Origin: Heterobilharzia americana
Lineage: Eukaryota > Platyhelminthes > Trematoda > Strigeidida > Schistosomatidae
Direction of reading: 5' to 3'
Length of the DNA: 64,000 nucleotides
Assembly (NCBI GenBank): GCA_944470555.2
Contig: OX104127.1
Span: forward strand, 111,690,741 to 111,754,740
Shown: piece after piece, positions 1-11,975 of the stretch
Layout of the letters: every line of letters begins with the position of its first letter
How positions within the stretch are numbered: position 1 is the stretch's first letter
Notes under the pieces: generated by a model
Databases searched by the model: none
What the model was told of the DNA's origin: nothing
The model's input: the letters and a program-made list of their open reading frames with translations, nothing else
Position numbers and translations under genes: made by a program

Positions 1-2254
1 TTCTCTGATCACGCTTTTTTCCGAAATGTTTGCGTGAGTAATTTTTATGTCCAGCATAGGAATCTTCTCACGATCTCACTTACTACCCACCTCAAGGAAG
101 GCAGACTAGAAAAAACATCCTGAAGTACTCTCAGTTCTCTTTAAACCGAACATTGCTCTTACTTCCACACTGATTTATTTGTTAGCTTTGAAAAATTCCT
201 ACCTTGTTACATTTGCTTAGTGTTTACGTTAACTATATCGACTGACATGAAATTATAATTTTGCCACAGTATTCACTAAAATTGTATGTCATGCTTCCAA
301 CCTGTGCAGTTTAACCTTTTCCTTAGATTTCAAGTTTTCAGGCTTGTTCTTCACTATTGGCAAACAGAAAAGAACAGTCATACTGTTGCAGCTACATAGT
401 TAAAACCAGAAAAATTACTTAACTAGCTTATATCAGCAAAATGTAGACTGTTCCCTATGTGAACTTATAAATTTAGGTCAAGAGACTGTCAATTTAACAT
501 CATGATTTGCAAAAATGGTGAGGTCACACAATGGGAAATAATTCTTTGAATACAAGGGGTTATGTTTATCATCGCACACTGTGAAGTGTCTTCAATTACC
601 GGACATATATTTAAACAGGACTAATACATAAAAAACAAAGTGATTACATCAGGAAATCCGGAGTTGGTAAAAGCAGTTGCAGGAATAATATTTATGTGGT
701 CTATTTCAGCTCATGAATAAGATTCTCCCTGCTACTTTTTAAGAAATAAGTGTGTTTCACTATTGTATGACTAACTTTATTGCCCAGTTGGCAGCCTTTC
801 AGTTGTGAATACTGTGAAGGAAAAATACTGTAGACTAGTTGATCAATTCAATAGTTTTCTGAATGTTAGTCAGAAGAAGTAGTGCAACATTGTAGTAAGT
901 TTTCAAGCATTGTGAGCATACTCCAAAGTCAGCAATAAAATTTGGTCAGCATTTAGGACTGTACAACGGCAACAGACATAGAACTCAGAGGTAAGCAGTA
1001 ATGAGTGGTATAATCCTAATATGAAGGCCTAAAGTGAAGGCCAAAGAGAAAGAAAGAAGGGGAGTGAAGCGATATAATTGTATTGTTTCCACCTAACTGA
1101 CCAGATACTTTAATAATTCTAGGGTAAGGATTCTATCATGTGAGTGACCGTATCACTCGTTAACTACTTTTCACTTTGCCTTTTTATGTTCTCTTAACAC
1201 TTTTAAAAATAAAATCATAAAATTATGCGACCAATCAGATAATATTTTCAGAATTGTTACTAATTTTATAGAGACTACTTGAAAAGTAGTATTTATTTAG
1301 TTATATTCACTTGAAAGTTTGCTTTGTATACATGGTAGTTAGCTCTCTCAAGCAATACAAAAGTTTGATAGTGATAAAAAGTTTCAGTGAAAATGTTTGG
1401 CCTCATAATGGAATCAGTACATACTGTATACAACTACATCTCAGAAAAAGATTTATGTACAACATTATTCAATTATCATGGGTAATGAGTGTTACCACTT
1501 TTGACCTGATGCTACGCAACTCATAGTAACAAGTTAAATAATCGAATTTAGTAATTGTTTCATGTCCCCATTTATGCAGAATATGTATAACTGATAACCT
1601 TTTGAATTATCTTAAGTCATCCATTTAAGTGATCAGATAAATACACTGGCTAGGAAAAACAAATGAAATTCTGTAGTTTGTTTTCGGCACTTAGTACTGC
1701 CATTTTTTGTACTATAATATGAAAATTTCATTTACTTAGAGTATTCGTAAATAGAGTGAACAGAATTCTGTAACATTTCAATAGCAGAAATCATTGTCAT
1801 TTCCGATACCATCCTTTCTCTTCCGGAAAAAATATGCAGGTGACTGATAACTAGTTACATCCTCTTCTTTTCCACCCTATTTACCTACCTGTTTATGTAT
1901 TCTTATTTTTTTCAAACATTACCCTACGGCTTCAACTGATAGCAGAATTATTCCAAAGAAATCACTACTAACCACCACATTTTTTGTGTTCTTACTTACT
2001 ATGGTTCACTAAATATCTAGCAGTAAGTATAAAGCCACATTGAATACAAATTCGGCAGTGGATTATAATGACAATAGTGATTTTACAACAGTAACTTTGC
2101 ATTTTTACCTCTAACTAACTAGCCAATTCAAAGTTTACAATAAACCAGTCAAATTAGGCATCATTCCGAGGCTTTCTGCGTCAGTATCATCAGTGTCTGA
2201 ACACGAAATAGGTTCGCTAATAAATTCATACAAATGGGGATAAAATGAAAACCT
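1..2254. other. AT-rich sequence, no gene seen
   Basis: No open frame here is long or protein-like enough to support a gene, and no repeat was recognised. The longest open stretch (near 1311-1526) is about 71 codons, lacks recognisable domains and is expected by chance in AT-rich DNA. An intron or exon of an unseen host gene cannot be excluded. Confidence 0.5.
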
Positions 2255-2345
2255 GGGGCGCAACAAGACTCGAACCGATGACCGCCGGGGTTCCCACCCT
2301 CCTCTATATCAAGTAAACTATGAGACCCAACTGCCGACCAGGCTT
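2255..2345 (-). repeat. tRNA-like SINE head
   Basis: Read on the minus strand there is an internal-promoter-like layout: a box B resembling GGTTCGAGTC (reverse complement at about 2267-2276) and, upstream of it, a degenerate tRNA-like arm. It directly abuts the composite repeat at 2350-2914. This is a SINE head rather than a functional tRNA, because box A is poor and no acceptor stem is evident. Confidence 0.4.
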
Positions 2346-2349
2346 TTAT

Positions 2350-2914
2350 TCCACTTCAGTCAACAAGGGTCTCACTCGCTGCCATGTGAATTCATGAGTT
2401 CGCGTTATTATCGTCTCATCAAACTCACACTGCTGTCCAGTCACCACGCCTCATCAAAATCCATATCTACTTGAATTAGACAGCAACAGCATCATATTGA
2501 CTGTCACTTCAACTACCTGAGGTAGCCACAGTTTGGTAGACTTGTATTGATACTCACTGATGATTGAAAGTGACTTCAATGAAGTGATAGTAACGTGTCG
2601 TGAATTCACGTAGCAGTCGGGCAAACTTCTTGGTGATTAAAGTGAACTGAGGATTTAGTCAGCAGTCTGGTCTCCTATCTGAGTTGGTAGGGCACCGGAC
2701 TGGAAACCCTGTGGTCTCTGGTTCGAATTCTGTCACAGCCCGGATTTTCATTTTCTCTTCTATCATCACCGAGTATCAAGACAAGTCTGCCAAACTATGG
2801 CTATCTCTGATGGTCGGACTGAAAATTAATTTTTGTTAAAGCTAAGAAAATAATCTCAACACCGTTTACTTTGGCACAAATTGTGTTAACAGTGAAATGA
2901 GTTTGGACTCATGA
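2350..2914 (+). repeat. Composite SINE-containing repeat, arm 1 of a long inverted pair
   Basis: This roughly 565-bp segment recurs in inverted orientation at 30819-31390 with high similarity over almost its whole length. It contains a tRNA-derived head (box A-like GAGTTGGTAGGG at 2681-2692, box B GGTTCGAATTC at 2720-2730) followed by a tail with the ATTTTCATTT motif typical of the SINE also seen at 11876 and 15893. The SINE tail is present a second time in opposite orientation (about 2516-2570 against 2757-2812), so the unit is itself a fusion of two opposed SINE tails. The shared outer ends (a GAGTTT.GACTC motif on the right) suggest it moves or duplicates as one unit. Confidence 0.7.
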
Positions 2915-5334
2915 AAGTTCACATAAAAGAGGAAATTAAGCTTAAAGTGCTATACTGTAAAATTCTCAGCTTTGCGTTTGTATTTTAAATATGATGTATA
3001 TATGGATTCAGGATCAAGACGACAAAATAAGTATAAATAATCTATACAAAACAGTTAGTCTACTGAAGTCTAGTGTTTTGATGCTGTTGCAAAGTTTTGA
3101 AAACGAGATTTTATCACATTCAGAAATCTATCGAAATTTATAATTTTATATTACTAGGTAGTGGTTAGATATTTTCCGTTGTTCTAGAGCTCCCCACACA
3201 AACGTGATCATGAACTTTCTCAGGACGGATCCCTTTCATACTAAGTTACCACAGTAGTTTTGTTTAAATAATTAGGCTGAACTTCAGTAACGAAGGTTTT
3301 CACTACTCTTAAAAGTAATTGGTTGGTTTTCTTCTGTCTTAGTAAAAACACGAAGCAGCTAGATGGGCCTATAGTTCATTTATGTTAGCCTCATAAAGCT
3401 TCTCCACTTATTCATCTCTATCTCTAAGTACACTCACATGTACTGGGCAATGAGAAGCACGTCTGAGTTTAAGATACATTTCAGGTATGAGATCTTATTA
3501 GGTAGAGCGAAATTCTAACCTGTGATTCATTCGTTGAAAGTCGACTGATTGGACGAATGAACTACAGCACCACTAACCTATCACCTACTAACTTTTTTAA
3601 GAGTAGAAATAAGTACACTGCTACACTGAATAACAATAACTACACACCATTGAGAGCTGTTTGGTGGTCTGGATCAAGTAATTCATCATCAGCAGTGATA
3701 CAAAGTCAGCGCCTCTACCTTGTTGCATTTTGGCTAGATAAAGTTATAAAATACTACCGGAAACACCTTTATATGTAGGTCAGTTGTATTAAACAAAACA
3801 ACTATATATATGTACAACTACATTAAGTGGTTATTTTCGGATCATATTTACAAAATTTATTCCCTTAAGAACTTATATTTCAAATTAGGATATTTAATTT
3901 TGTAATGAATAGCTCAACCAGCTTTAGTTTAAAAGTGATGTAGCATCGACTACTCTGACATAAAAAGTCTCGTTTACTGATTGATTAATATCATTCAGCA
4001 ATAATTATACCATCATTTCCAACCACATATTAACCCATATGTAATCTATTGAGTTGGGTGGAAATGTTTCAGGCTTTTTCAGTCACCGAAATTTATAAAT
4101 CTCTTTGTTGATCTTAAACTTTTTTTCAAAAGACAAAATATTTCTTCGCTCATTTGACAAGTGATTTCCGTCTTGTTTACTTATTATTAAAGGGATAATA
4201 AAAAAAGTAAAACTTCATGTAAATATATGCATATGGGCTGATTTGTGTTGGTGAGCTTTTGTTAATAAGCTACTGGGAAAACTTTTCATCCCCACTATAT
4301 CACAACAGGAAAACAAGACTGAGTGGACTTTTTTCTTAACCTGCGGACAAAAGTAGAAACAATGTGGAAGTGAAAAATATACATCTTTTGGTTTTTCGTT
4401 ACTTTTCAAAGGTTTGTGTGTCTACGCGTGCATAGTTGTCCATGGCATGATTGGAACTATGAACAAAAAGTCAGAAATAAATAGCTAGACGCTATTACAC
4501 ACCTCTCTTCATTTTGCGCATCTGATGAGAACAGCAGTAGTTTTTAGAAAGTTTGTTTTGATGTGACTTTAGATGACGGAAGATAATCACTGATTATATG
4601 CCTGTTTTAAAAAGAATGTTTGCTCCCAATTTTTTATAAATGAGTTAAACAAAGAGAACTAACTTTTATCGGTAATTACTAGAAGGAGCTGATTATTACT
4701 GCTATAAATCGATTCCAACATAAAGATTACCCCGTCAGACATTACTGGGAAACAGTGATCTTTTGAAAATAAACAAAAAGGTAATAATGCGGCTACTGAA
4801 GTTTTCGACATTGTAGTCTCCGTCATCAATAATATTGGCAAGCAACTTGGGCCAGAAAGTAGATTTCGCTATATTGTGGCACACTGGCTAGATATGTGTT
4901 CATTTCAGTGAATCACCTGTTTCTACACATTTCAACAGCACACTGAGCTTTAGACACCTAAGCATTATTCATCAGTAATATGACATCAAGATCAGCACCT
5001 GTTTAATGAGTCCAACTTGTTTGGTTGGGTAAGTTTATTAAGGACGATAGGTGAAGAGAATTTGACAGATCAATAAACAAATAAAAGTATCTATAACGTG
5101 ACAAGTAATTATGATCAAAACACTCTATTGTAAACCACCTAAATATGAGATAAAATATATATCGACTTGGTAGAAGAGATCTACATGAATTAGTTAGAGA
5201 TTTTATGCAGTGGTTTTCGTTACTGAACTCAGTGTTTACGGTAGTTGGTTCGGAGATGAAGAGTGTAGGAAATTCAGACATGCTTGGAAATCACTGTAAT
5301 CTTTGAAAACAGTCAAGGATTATTAACACAGAAG
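2915..5334. other. AT-rich sequence, no gene seen
   Basis: Only short open frames are present (for example 73 codons at 3557-3778, Asn/Ser-rich, no domain). I see no splice-bounded reading frame with protein-like composition and no recognised repeat. Confidence 0.45.
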
Positions 5335-5480
5335 TCTGGTAGATAACGCACTAATGTTCGAAGCGATTGACATTGGGTTCGAGTCTCGTTGATAACACCA
5401 CCTTTACCCGGATGTAACTGTATCCAACTAATAAGTCATGAATGTGACGAAATATGCGTCTTAGATCCCACTGTTAGCTA
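5335..5480 (+). repeat. SINE relic with hammerhead-like core
   Basis: A tRNA-like head with box B GGTTCGAGTCTCG (about 5383-5395) is followed by a region resembling the hammerhead-ribozyme repeat of schistosomes (5424-5469). The GAC-GAAA segment and a GTC cleavage-type triplet are present, with short stems II and III. The CUGAUGA segment is degraded to CTAATAA, so two core guanines are lost and self-cleavage is not expected. Confidence 0.5.
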
Positions 5481-6781
5481 CGTTCAAAGAAATAAAGTCA
5501 AAATGATTATTAAAATTATTCAAGGAGTAGGTTTATACTTAAGACTGGTGAAATAGTGTCAGAAGAAGGTTAATAAATTGCCTCTGTATGACATGCATTT
5601 TGAGAAGTCCAATCAAACTGTTATGGAACAGAGCTGTCTGGTATGTCTGAAAATCTAGGTGACTGTTTCTTCATACACTAGTTATATGGAAAAGGATATC
5701 AGTCTTCAGTTCTTTCGATTTTCCAGTCATATGTGTTGTTTTGAAGTGAAATAAATCAATATGAGTATATGTAGCATAACATTTAGATAATTACTGGATA
5801 GTGTTATGAAATATTTCATCAACTTTTATTGATCAAGTTAGTGGAGTATTTTCACTCAGAATATCTTTACTCAATACAAACAGTCACGAAGAATCTACTC
5901 ATGCAGTTTAAAATAGTGTTAAGTAGCTTTCCGGTCTATCATTTTGACTGCCAACCGTATTAAGACTAAAGTTATCAAAGTAAACTCCTTCAAATGAAAA
6001 TTCTAATACCACTATATAATCTATTTTGTCTGTTAAAGTCCCAACTTTAACAATCAGAATCCTTTCTATCTAGTACTAATTATAAATAAAACTAGTCTCA
6101 GTGTCTACAGTAAAGTAGCTGTTTAAAGTGATAAATTTATATTCTGAAGATTATTTTCGTCCAATACACATGCATCTTGTTAGTTACCAACTCTAATTTT
6201 AATATTTTGGAAGCAATTCGATCAAAATAATGCCAGAAAGGAGTATGAAACTGGACTGGCAGATGTGAGTGAAATTTTTGTTGTTGTTAAAATTCATCTG
6301 TGCACAGGTTTCTAAATTCACATACTGGATGACCTTGAAAGATAAAGAAATGTATACTATCAGTAGTGAAGACAGCTTGCCTAAGTACATTTTGTTTTAA
6401 ATTTGCTGAATATATGAATGGTGTTTATTTGAATATAATTAAACTGTTGTCCTTCAAGATCATAGTTAACTGATTATCACTATGCCAGTTTTTTGCATCC
6501 AACTCAGCTAATTTGCATATTAGATGGTAGTATAACACCATTATTTTAATATATTGGTGATTCGGCTTTGTTTACATGTGGGTGACACTCTGTCAAAATG
6601 TCACATGTGAGTAGTTAAGACTTGGTTCAGTCAGAAACAGATGAAACTCAATTGTTAAATGAGAAAAACATTTTGAAATTTCCATATAGAGACGGAAAGT
6701 GATGCGGGGGAAAAAGACAATCCCGTTTTACTAAATTATTTATCAGGTCTGAATGACAATCCGAAATTTCTCTGGCTCTTT
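5481..6781. other. AT-rich sequence, no gene seen
   Basis: No open frame above about 63 codons and no repeat recognised. Confidence 0.45.
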
Positions 6782-6930
6782 TGACTCAGTAAATTAGTGA
6801 ACAACGCTCTGGCATTTGGAACGATCGGTCCTGGGTTCTAGTCTCAGTGGGAACACCATCGCTTACTATGATACAGGTATGCCCATCTCATTACTCCTAA
6901 ATAGGACGAGCTGTGCTTCCTGGATTTCAC
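6782..6930 (+). repeat. SINE relic, hammerhead family, decayed
   Basis: The order matches the 5335 and 44100 copies: a tRNA-like box B (GGGTTCTAGTCTC near 6833-6845), a middle region, then CCTAAATAGGACGA and CCTGGATTTCAC, which match stem II and the 3' strand of the schistosome hammerhead repeat. Both catalytic segments are mutated (CTCATTAC in place of CTGATGAG, GAGC in place of GAAAC). An open frame of 80 codons crosses it by chance. Confidence 0.45.
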
Positions 6931-7889
6931 TACAGTTTACCACCAAGAACAACAAAAATCCTTTTTCCTTCAGTTACTTTGAAGAAAAGCGATCTGATTA
7001 CCAGTCGAAACGTCTAAATGATCTAACCAAGTATCTTACAACCTTATCTTATAAATAAAATGATTTCTGACAGTCCAAATAAGTGTCGCTGTAACTAATG
7101 GGAACTTCTACCCGATGCTTAGATTATTTTGATGTATCTGACGAAACGTGCTGTTGGTCGAGTTGTGTAGATGTTTCTCATTATTTTGGTTGATCTGATC
7201 ATTTCCACAGACCTTTTTCATCAAGATTACTCCTACTGGTTCTAGTTTTTTTTGTCAGCAAATAATTGAAATAATATTCAGGAACTAGGCAACTACACAT
7301 ATCTAAGAAATTTTTATGCAAATAAGTAAATCTATTGATTCTCTGACCATTCGTTTCTTTTTATAAAATAATGAGTGTCATATAGAAAAGTGAAAACAAG
7401 TGGCTCAGAAAAGAGACTCTTTTCAACGATTTCATTCACCACACTTCAGTTGCACTCCTATACATCTCTGGTTAGAATGTACAATTTATTTCATGTGTGA
7501 AAGCGGTTAGTCGAGCATGACAACAAACAAGTTACTACATATAAAAATCGAAATATCAGTTTCATCCTAAAATAACCAAAATATTCTTGAATGCTGAAAA
7601 GTAATGAAAAGGTATAGTAAGATGATCTAAACATCCAGGGTCCCTGAGATTAGTGAGTATTACTCAAGATATCATATGAATTAAGTAAACATTAGGTTTG
7701 AATAACAAGCTGAGTGGCATAACAAAACATTTAATGGATGAGTTGTTATCAGGATGAGTATAGAAACAACGGATAGTTAATGATATACAAGGAATGAATA
7801 GAATGAAATAGTTGGAGGAGGGTGGGGGGCGGTGAAGGTTTCAAAACACTAAAGATTAAGATCGTGAAGCAGTAAGGATTGAATAAGTC
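6931..7889. other. No gene seen
   Basis: AT-rich spacer with no supported coding region. A short G-rich stretch lies near 7815-7835. Confidence 0.4.
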
Positions 7890-9015
7890 ACTTTAGTATG
7901 CAAAGCTCCTGCTTTTCTATTTGAATTGCTAAAGCTTCATTAATATAGGTGTAAAACTTGGGCACTGTGGCAGAATGCAACTCCATCTAATTATATCGGA
8001 CTGACTTAAATACAGTGGTTTTATCCTACCCAGTCTATTGTGTGGTTATGTGTTGATACGTGCATTGCAATAGCCGAGTTGTTTTCTAGATTACTGATCT
8101 TATTCGGGTTTATCGTTCTATAATTGGCTACATTCCTATGTTCCGTTATTCTAACTGATCCCGACCGGCTAGTCTGATCTATCTACTTGACCTCATAGTC
8201 ATTACATGGAAGTTGATAGATTAGATTATCTTACGTAATTGATTCTATCGGATCCTTAAGCCGACAAAGCATGTCCCCAAGTTATTTTACAGGTTTAAAT
8301 CCCTCCATAATTCCAGCTTTGTTGAGGATCCTTCGTAAAGTTTCTGATGTACCTTCCTTGTAGACAAACACAATGGAGGTTTGGGACTATTTTGTACTTG
8401 TGTTCTCGTTGCCATTCGTACTCATATTACTGTTATTATTTAGTTCCTTATGTGTTCGTACGAATTTCTTAATAAGTTAAATTTGATGAGATGACTTGAA
8501 GTCTAGATACCTGTTAGAATGTGTCCATTTCCTGTAGACGGTAATATCCAAACCACCTTCTGTCCCTTGTTTTATCTTGCAATCCAACATAAGTAATTCT
8601 CCTTGCTCATTTTCTACCTCATAAGTGAATTAGATTGCACCTACTACTGAGTTTATTTATATGTGTGAGGAAATTGTCGATGTGTTCCTATTTCAACACA
8701 GTGAATGTGTCATCCACACATCGCTACCATAATTTTGGTGCAGGACTAAGCGTTTGTAAAGCCATGTTTTCCCTACTATCCATAAATATACCTGCTACGA
8801 CTGGGGATACTGGTGATCCCATTGTTATTTCTTCTGTTTGTCTGTATATTTTGTCCTGAAACTTGAAGACTGTGGAGGTCAGGCACAACTCTACGCTTTA
8901 TATGATCTTAGAAACCAATATCTTAGTTCTGCTAAAGCTTCAACAATACAAAGGAGACATATGTTTACTAACGTTGGCAAGTTTATTTTCACTTTGAAAG
9001 AGGTACCTGTTGAGA
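7890..9015 (-). mobile_element. Penelope-like element relic (RT plus GIY-YIG nuclease)
   Basis: On the minus strand, conceptual translation gives the second half of a Penelope-type reverse transcriptase: an EITMGSPVSPVVAGIFMD block (about 8780-8840) and a C-VDDTF catalytic motif (VDDTF at 8703-8717). Downstream is a GIY-YIG nuclease region with a CNDYE segment (8189-8206), DQTSRSGSVRITEHRN and NNSAIAMHVSTHNHTIDW (ending near 8032). Known Penelope-like elements have this RT-then-GIY-YIG order and integrate and replicate by target priming. The frame is interrupted by several stops and shifts, and the N-terminal half of the RT is missing or unrecognisable, so this is a dead 5'-truncated copy. 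Confidence 0.75.
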
Positions 9016-9649
9016 CTGAATGACAGGCGTTGACAAAGTATTCCATCATCGTAGTTTAAATAGGTCTACTGTTACCCCCTTTGTAGCCACCAAGGATAGT
9101 GTTCGTGAACCATTTTGGACGGGACCTGCGTCGAATGACCGATATGCCCAGCTATATGGGAGCAGATGGACCGATATATACACAGAGGTGGTCATACGTG
9201 AGGGCTTGTCTTTCAGCTTCTCACTAAGAAACCGGTTACTAAAAATGATACTCGACATCGGGTATAGTTTGTATTTGTGAAATTCACAGTGTTTGAAATG
9301 AAAGAAGTCCAACCTTTCGTACAGAAGTCTGATCCGAACATCTTCAGAGAAACAATCAAAATTAAAATATCAAACATGTACAAATGAATCTAAAGACGAG
9401 TATTGAATCTCCTTGTCCAATTCTCTACTTACAGTCATTGTCTTTATAAAATAAGATTGCTAATTATTCAGTGTGAAATCTTACGTCTCTTGTATGATTA
9501 GCAAGTGTGTGTTTGTTAATATTCATATTCTCTTTGTTTGTAAATATGACAAATAAAGGTCACAGGTGATATTGTAGCCATCTGATGATTTTTATAAGTA
9601 CAATAGGGCATGTGAGGTGCATATGTATGACAGTCTATGTATCCAAATC
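9016..9649. other. Spacer with an unassigned less AT-rich block (9050-9320)
   Basis: At 9046-9312 both strands are open for about 87 codons and the base composition is less AT-rich than the surroundings. The minus frame includes AYRSFDAGPVQNGSRT. I do not recognise it. It may be the 5' part of the adjacent Penelope relic or a separate repeat. The rest is AT-rich with no gene. Confidence 0.3.
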
Positions 9650-11350
9650 AACGTAGGACCAGGCATTACTCCGTAACGGTTCGAGTTGCTTCAGCCAATG
9701 TCAGCACACCAAGTAAAAAGGCAGTGAAGTAGAAGACGAAGAAAAGAAAATTCAGTCAAAAAAATAAAACACTAAAGGAGAGAAAAGAAGAATGGGAAAA
9801 TGGTGAGATCCGGTAAAGTGTTGTTAAGATGAAGATAACGTGTGTATGCATCTGCGTCACTGACATCGGTTCTGAGCCATGCCATCACCTACAGTGTCTC
9901 CAACCACTGGTTTCTCTTGTTCTGCGGACCCCAACCACCTAGTCTTCATTCTCCCACATACCTCGAACCAACAGTCAAACACTTCATACACTGATGCCAT
10001 GTTTTAGTCTGACCGCCTCGAGTCTTTTCCCAGCCCGAACTCACTTCGGCCAACATTGTGTGATAAGGCAATCGACGACTAGGCATACGTAACACATGTC
10101 CCAACCATCTCAGTCGATGGAGGTTCACAATTGTCTCAACTGACTTACCTCCTCTCCCTAAAACCCTATACCTGACTTCTGCATTACTCACACGGTGACA
10201 CCATGGAATACACCCTATACTATGAAGGATATAGTGGTCAAACACTTGAAGCCTTCTCATGTCTTCCACCTTCATTGGATATGTTCCACAGGCATACAGT
10301 AGAACAGAACGGACTGCTGTGCAGGTGTAGTACACGCCACCCTTAATAGGTAATCAGCAATCACGGCGGCGCCATAGGTGGCGTAATTTGGCAAAAACCA
10401 ATCGAGCCTTCTGTACTCGTGCAGAGGTTTCATCGACCACTGAGCCACCAGGGAGGTGCTGATCCTACTTCCCAGGTGGGTGAAGTGGTCGACACACTCA
10501 ATCACTACACTCTCTTTTGTTAGCCACAGTGGGGCACAGTTGAAGACCAATCCTGGAGCAGTAATTTGCATTTGGGTGGTGAGGAACACATCCCAATCAT
10601 TCTCAAATTGCCACTCAAAGTGATCAGAAGACTCTGAATCTTGTCAGTGTCTTCACTTAACAGGACTGACTATGTTATTTGTGTATTCCAGGTCTAACGG
10701 AAATTCTCCCACGATTAGGTCAACCTCTGTGTAGTCAAGTCAGCTGACGAGATGGAGACCTCCATAAGAACATCTATGATAAAATGGGATAAGAATGGAG
10801 ATAGTGGGCACCATTGACGGACACCACTCGACGAGTACAGCTTCCGGACATCTCACCATATGCTGTAATGCACTCACAAGTGTTTGGGTAGAAAGCCTTT
10901 AATAGGGTGATATACTTACTCGGCACGCCCTTCAGTGAGACATTGTCATAAGACTTCTCGGTCGGTGGAGTTGAATGCCGCCTTCAGGTCGAGAAATATA
11001 GCTGTTGTCGGATGTCGGTGAATATTTGGTCGATACACTCACGGCTGGATCTAAAACCTGCCTGGTTTCCTCGGGTTCGCTGTTCCCGAGCTGCACTCAG
11101 GCGTCGAGGAATTATAGAACGTAGAGTTTTAGAATCGGGTTGATTTGTCTGTAGTTACCAGGAGAGAACTCCTTGTCTTTTTGAAGACTGGGATAATCAG
11201 TGTATCGGAGACCAGTCAGAGGTGACCGTATTTGATTCTCATATACTAGTTAACACTTCCGTTAACCTGACTAAGAGCACCTTACCACCATCCTTGTATA
11301 CTTCAGGAGTTAGTTGGTCTGGTCCTCTTGCCTTCCTCTTTCCAAGTTAC
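9650..11350 (-). mobile_element. RTE-clade retrotransposon, family A, copy 1 (5'-truncated)
   Basis: The minus-strand translation covers the C-terminal part of an RTE-type endonuclease/reverse transcriptase. It shows the RT palm region, a VDHFTHLGSRIS block, and the RTE C-terminal domain with VRSVLLYACGTYPMKVED, RLQVFDHYILHSIGC, SNAEVRYRVLG and LHRLRWLGHVLRMPSRRLP, ending near 9946. The 3' untranslated part runs to about 9650. The palm motif normally reading YADD is YTNN here (10674-10685), so both catalytic aspartates are lost. It is nearly identical to 31990-33690, but its left flank differs, which indicates separate insertion with 5' truncation near 11350. Several frameshifts are present. 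Confidence 0.85.
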
Positions 11351-11875
11351 AGCTGTGCCTGTGCCCGATATTTGCTATACTATTCGGTCAAGTCTTGATC
11401 ACGGTTCATATAAAATATTCCTGAGGACTTGGAACCATTCTCTGTAGCATGTCATCAGTTAGAGCACCTCTGAAGTCAAGGCTTACATATAGACTTTTTT
11501 CGATAAGGAAATTGGGTCGTGTCTTGGGGGTTTCAGTTCGTTTTATCCAGAGACGGAGATAAGTATCTGTTTTCAATCAAACCTTTTTCTTAGAATATTT
11601 ATCTTCCCATCCGCAGCATCTAGGCTTAAAATGCTCCGGATGCAGATAGCAACGGAGATAATTAAATTTCTACTCTGGTATTGTGTGAAGCATAATTTAC
11701 TGTCAATTATTGAAACAGCTTGTCTAATCAGCAACCTATTTGGGTTTGTTACCTTAACTTTTTTCGTCTCTCTTTCTGTATAACGTTTGTCTCTTAGCTT
11801 TGCTATATTGATTATAATTTGACTGTCTGGGTTAGCTCCAGTTTTGCGGACTAGCATTTAAACTGGGTGATGGTT
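11351..11875. other. Unassigned sequence next to RTE copy
   Basis: Similarity to the second family A copy stops near 11350. The following 200 bases may be older repeat. A 94-codon minus open frame at 11573-11857 has no recognised domain. Confidence 0.3.
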
Positions 11876-11975
11876 GAAGGTGAAATGAAAATTCTGATCG
11901 CAGCCGTATTCGAACCAGCGACCATCAGGTTTCCGGCCCGAAGCTGTACCAACTGAGCTATATTGTTTTATGTCG
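11876..11975 (-). repeat. tRNA-derived SINE
   Basis: Read on the minus strand there is a tRNA-like head with box A (TAGCTCAGTTGGTACAGC, near 11948-11965) and box B (GGTTCGAATAC, near 11910-11920), then a tail running into ATTTTCATTTCACCTTCA. Head and tail match the core at 2671-2820, the copy at 15893-16000 and the inverted copy at 30940-31070. It is short and has the SINE tail attached, so it is not a tRNA gene. Confidence 0.7.
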
